NCBI GenBank assembly: GCA_000341795.1
Contig: AODO01000014.1
Span: 172,150 to 236,149, forward strand
Direction of reading: 5' to 3'
From: Rhodococcus triatomae BKS 15-14
GTDB taxonomy: Bacteria > Actinomycetota > Actinomycetes > Mycobacteriales > Mycobacteriaceae
DNA: 64,000 nucleotides
Shown: positions 63,957-64,000 of the stretch, piece after piece
How positions within the stretch are numbered: the first letter of the stretch is position 1
Layout: each line of letters starts with the position of its first letter
The notes under the pieces: generated by a model
What the model was told of the DNA's origin: nothing
Database searches by the model: none
What the model saw: only the letters and a program-made list of their open reading frames with translations
Position numbers and translations under genes: made by a program

Positions 63957-64000
63957 TTGTCGAGTCAGAGCGACACGGACACCGACTCCGCCCCTTCCGG

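Overview
The window is high-GC actinobacterial DNA. The r-protein, SecY, RpoA and TruA sequences look like Mycobacteriales, and the RpoA and RplQ tails plus the neighbourhood fit Nocardiaceae, most likely Rhodococcus (an inference from recall, not a search). The backbone is the S10-spc-alpha ribosomal protein region joined to truA and an ESX-4-type type VII secretion locus. In mycobacteria the alpha operon, truA and ESX-4 also lie close together.

Region 1 (1-24,560) is accessory. It opens inside a very large nonribosomal peptide synthetase with five visible modules (A*-T, C-A-T, C-A-T, C-A-T-E, C-A-T-TE). The first visible adenylation domain carries a threonine code. A perfect hairpin separates it from a convergent three-gene ABC exporter operon of the DrrABC type. 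Next come three family-2 glycosyltransferases, two of them inverted paralogues, then a WS/DGAT-type acyltransferase and a DUF4442 hotdog protein. NRPS, exporter, glycosyltransferases and acyltransferase together could make and export a glycosylated or acylated lipopeptide, but this is unproven.

Region 2 (24,600-43,354) is core: rpsJ-rplC-D-W-B-rpsS-rplV-rpsC-rplP-rpmC-rpsQ; rplN-X-E-rpsN; rpsH-rplF-R-rpsE-rpmD-rplO; secY-adk-map; dtd on the other strand; infA-rpmJ-rpsM-K-D-rpoA-rplQ-truA. Genes are tightly packed, often with 1- or 4-base overlaps. Breaks between operons hold hairpins and recognisable promoters. Three r-protein promoters share the same sequence just after the -10 box, and two share the same 13-base spacer. 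truA appears to start at CTG.

Region 3 (43,383-50,104) is a variable insert: a single-PAS protein, an acyl-CoA dehydrogenase divergent from a TetR regulator, three tandem exported paralogues with 3, 2 and 1 Ig-like repeats and a shared short C-terminal motif, and an FMN reductase.

Region 4 (50,148-62,581) is the ESX-4-type locus: eccE, eccB, mycP, eccD, eccC, an Rv3446c-family gene and two WXG100 genes. It has eccE, which the M. tuberculosis ESX-4 locus lacks. mycP carries an apparent one-base frameshift between signal peptide and protease domain, and a 24-bp tandem repeat coding its tail. The window ends with a phosphodiesterase-family gene on the minus strand and a promoter pointing outward, where rplM-rpsI would be expected.
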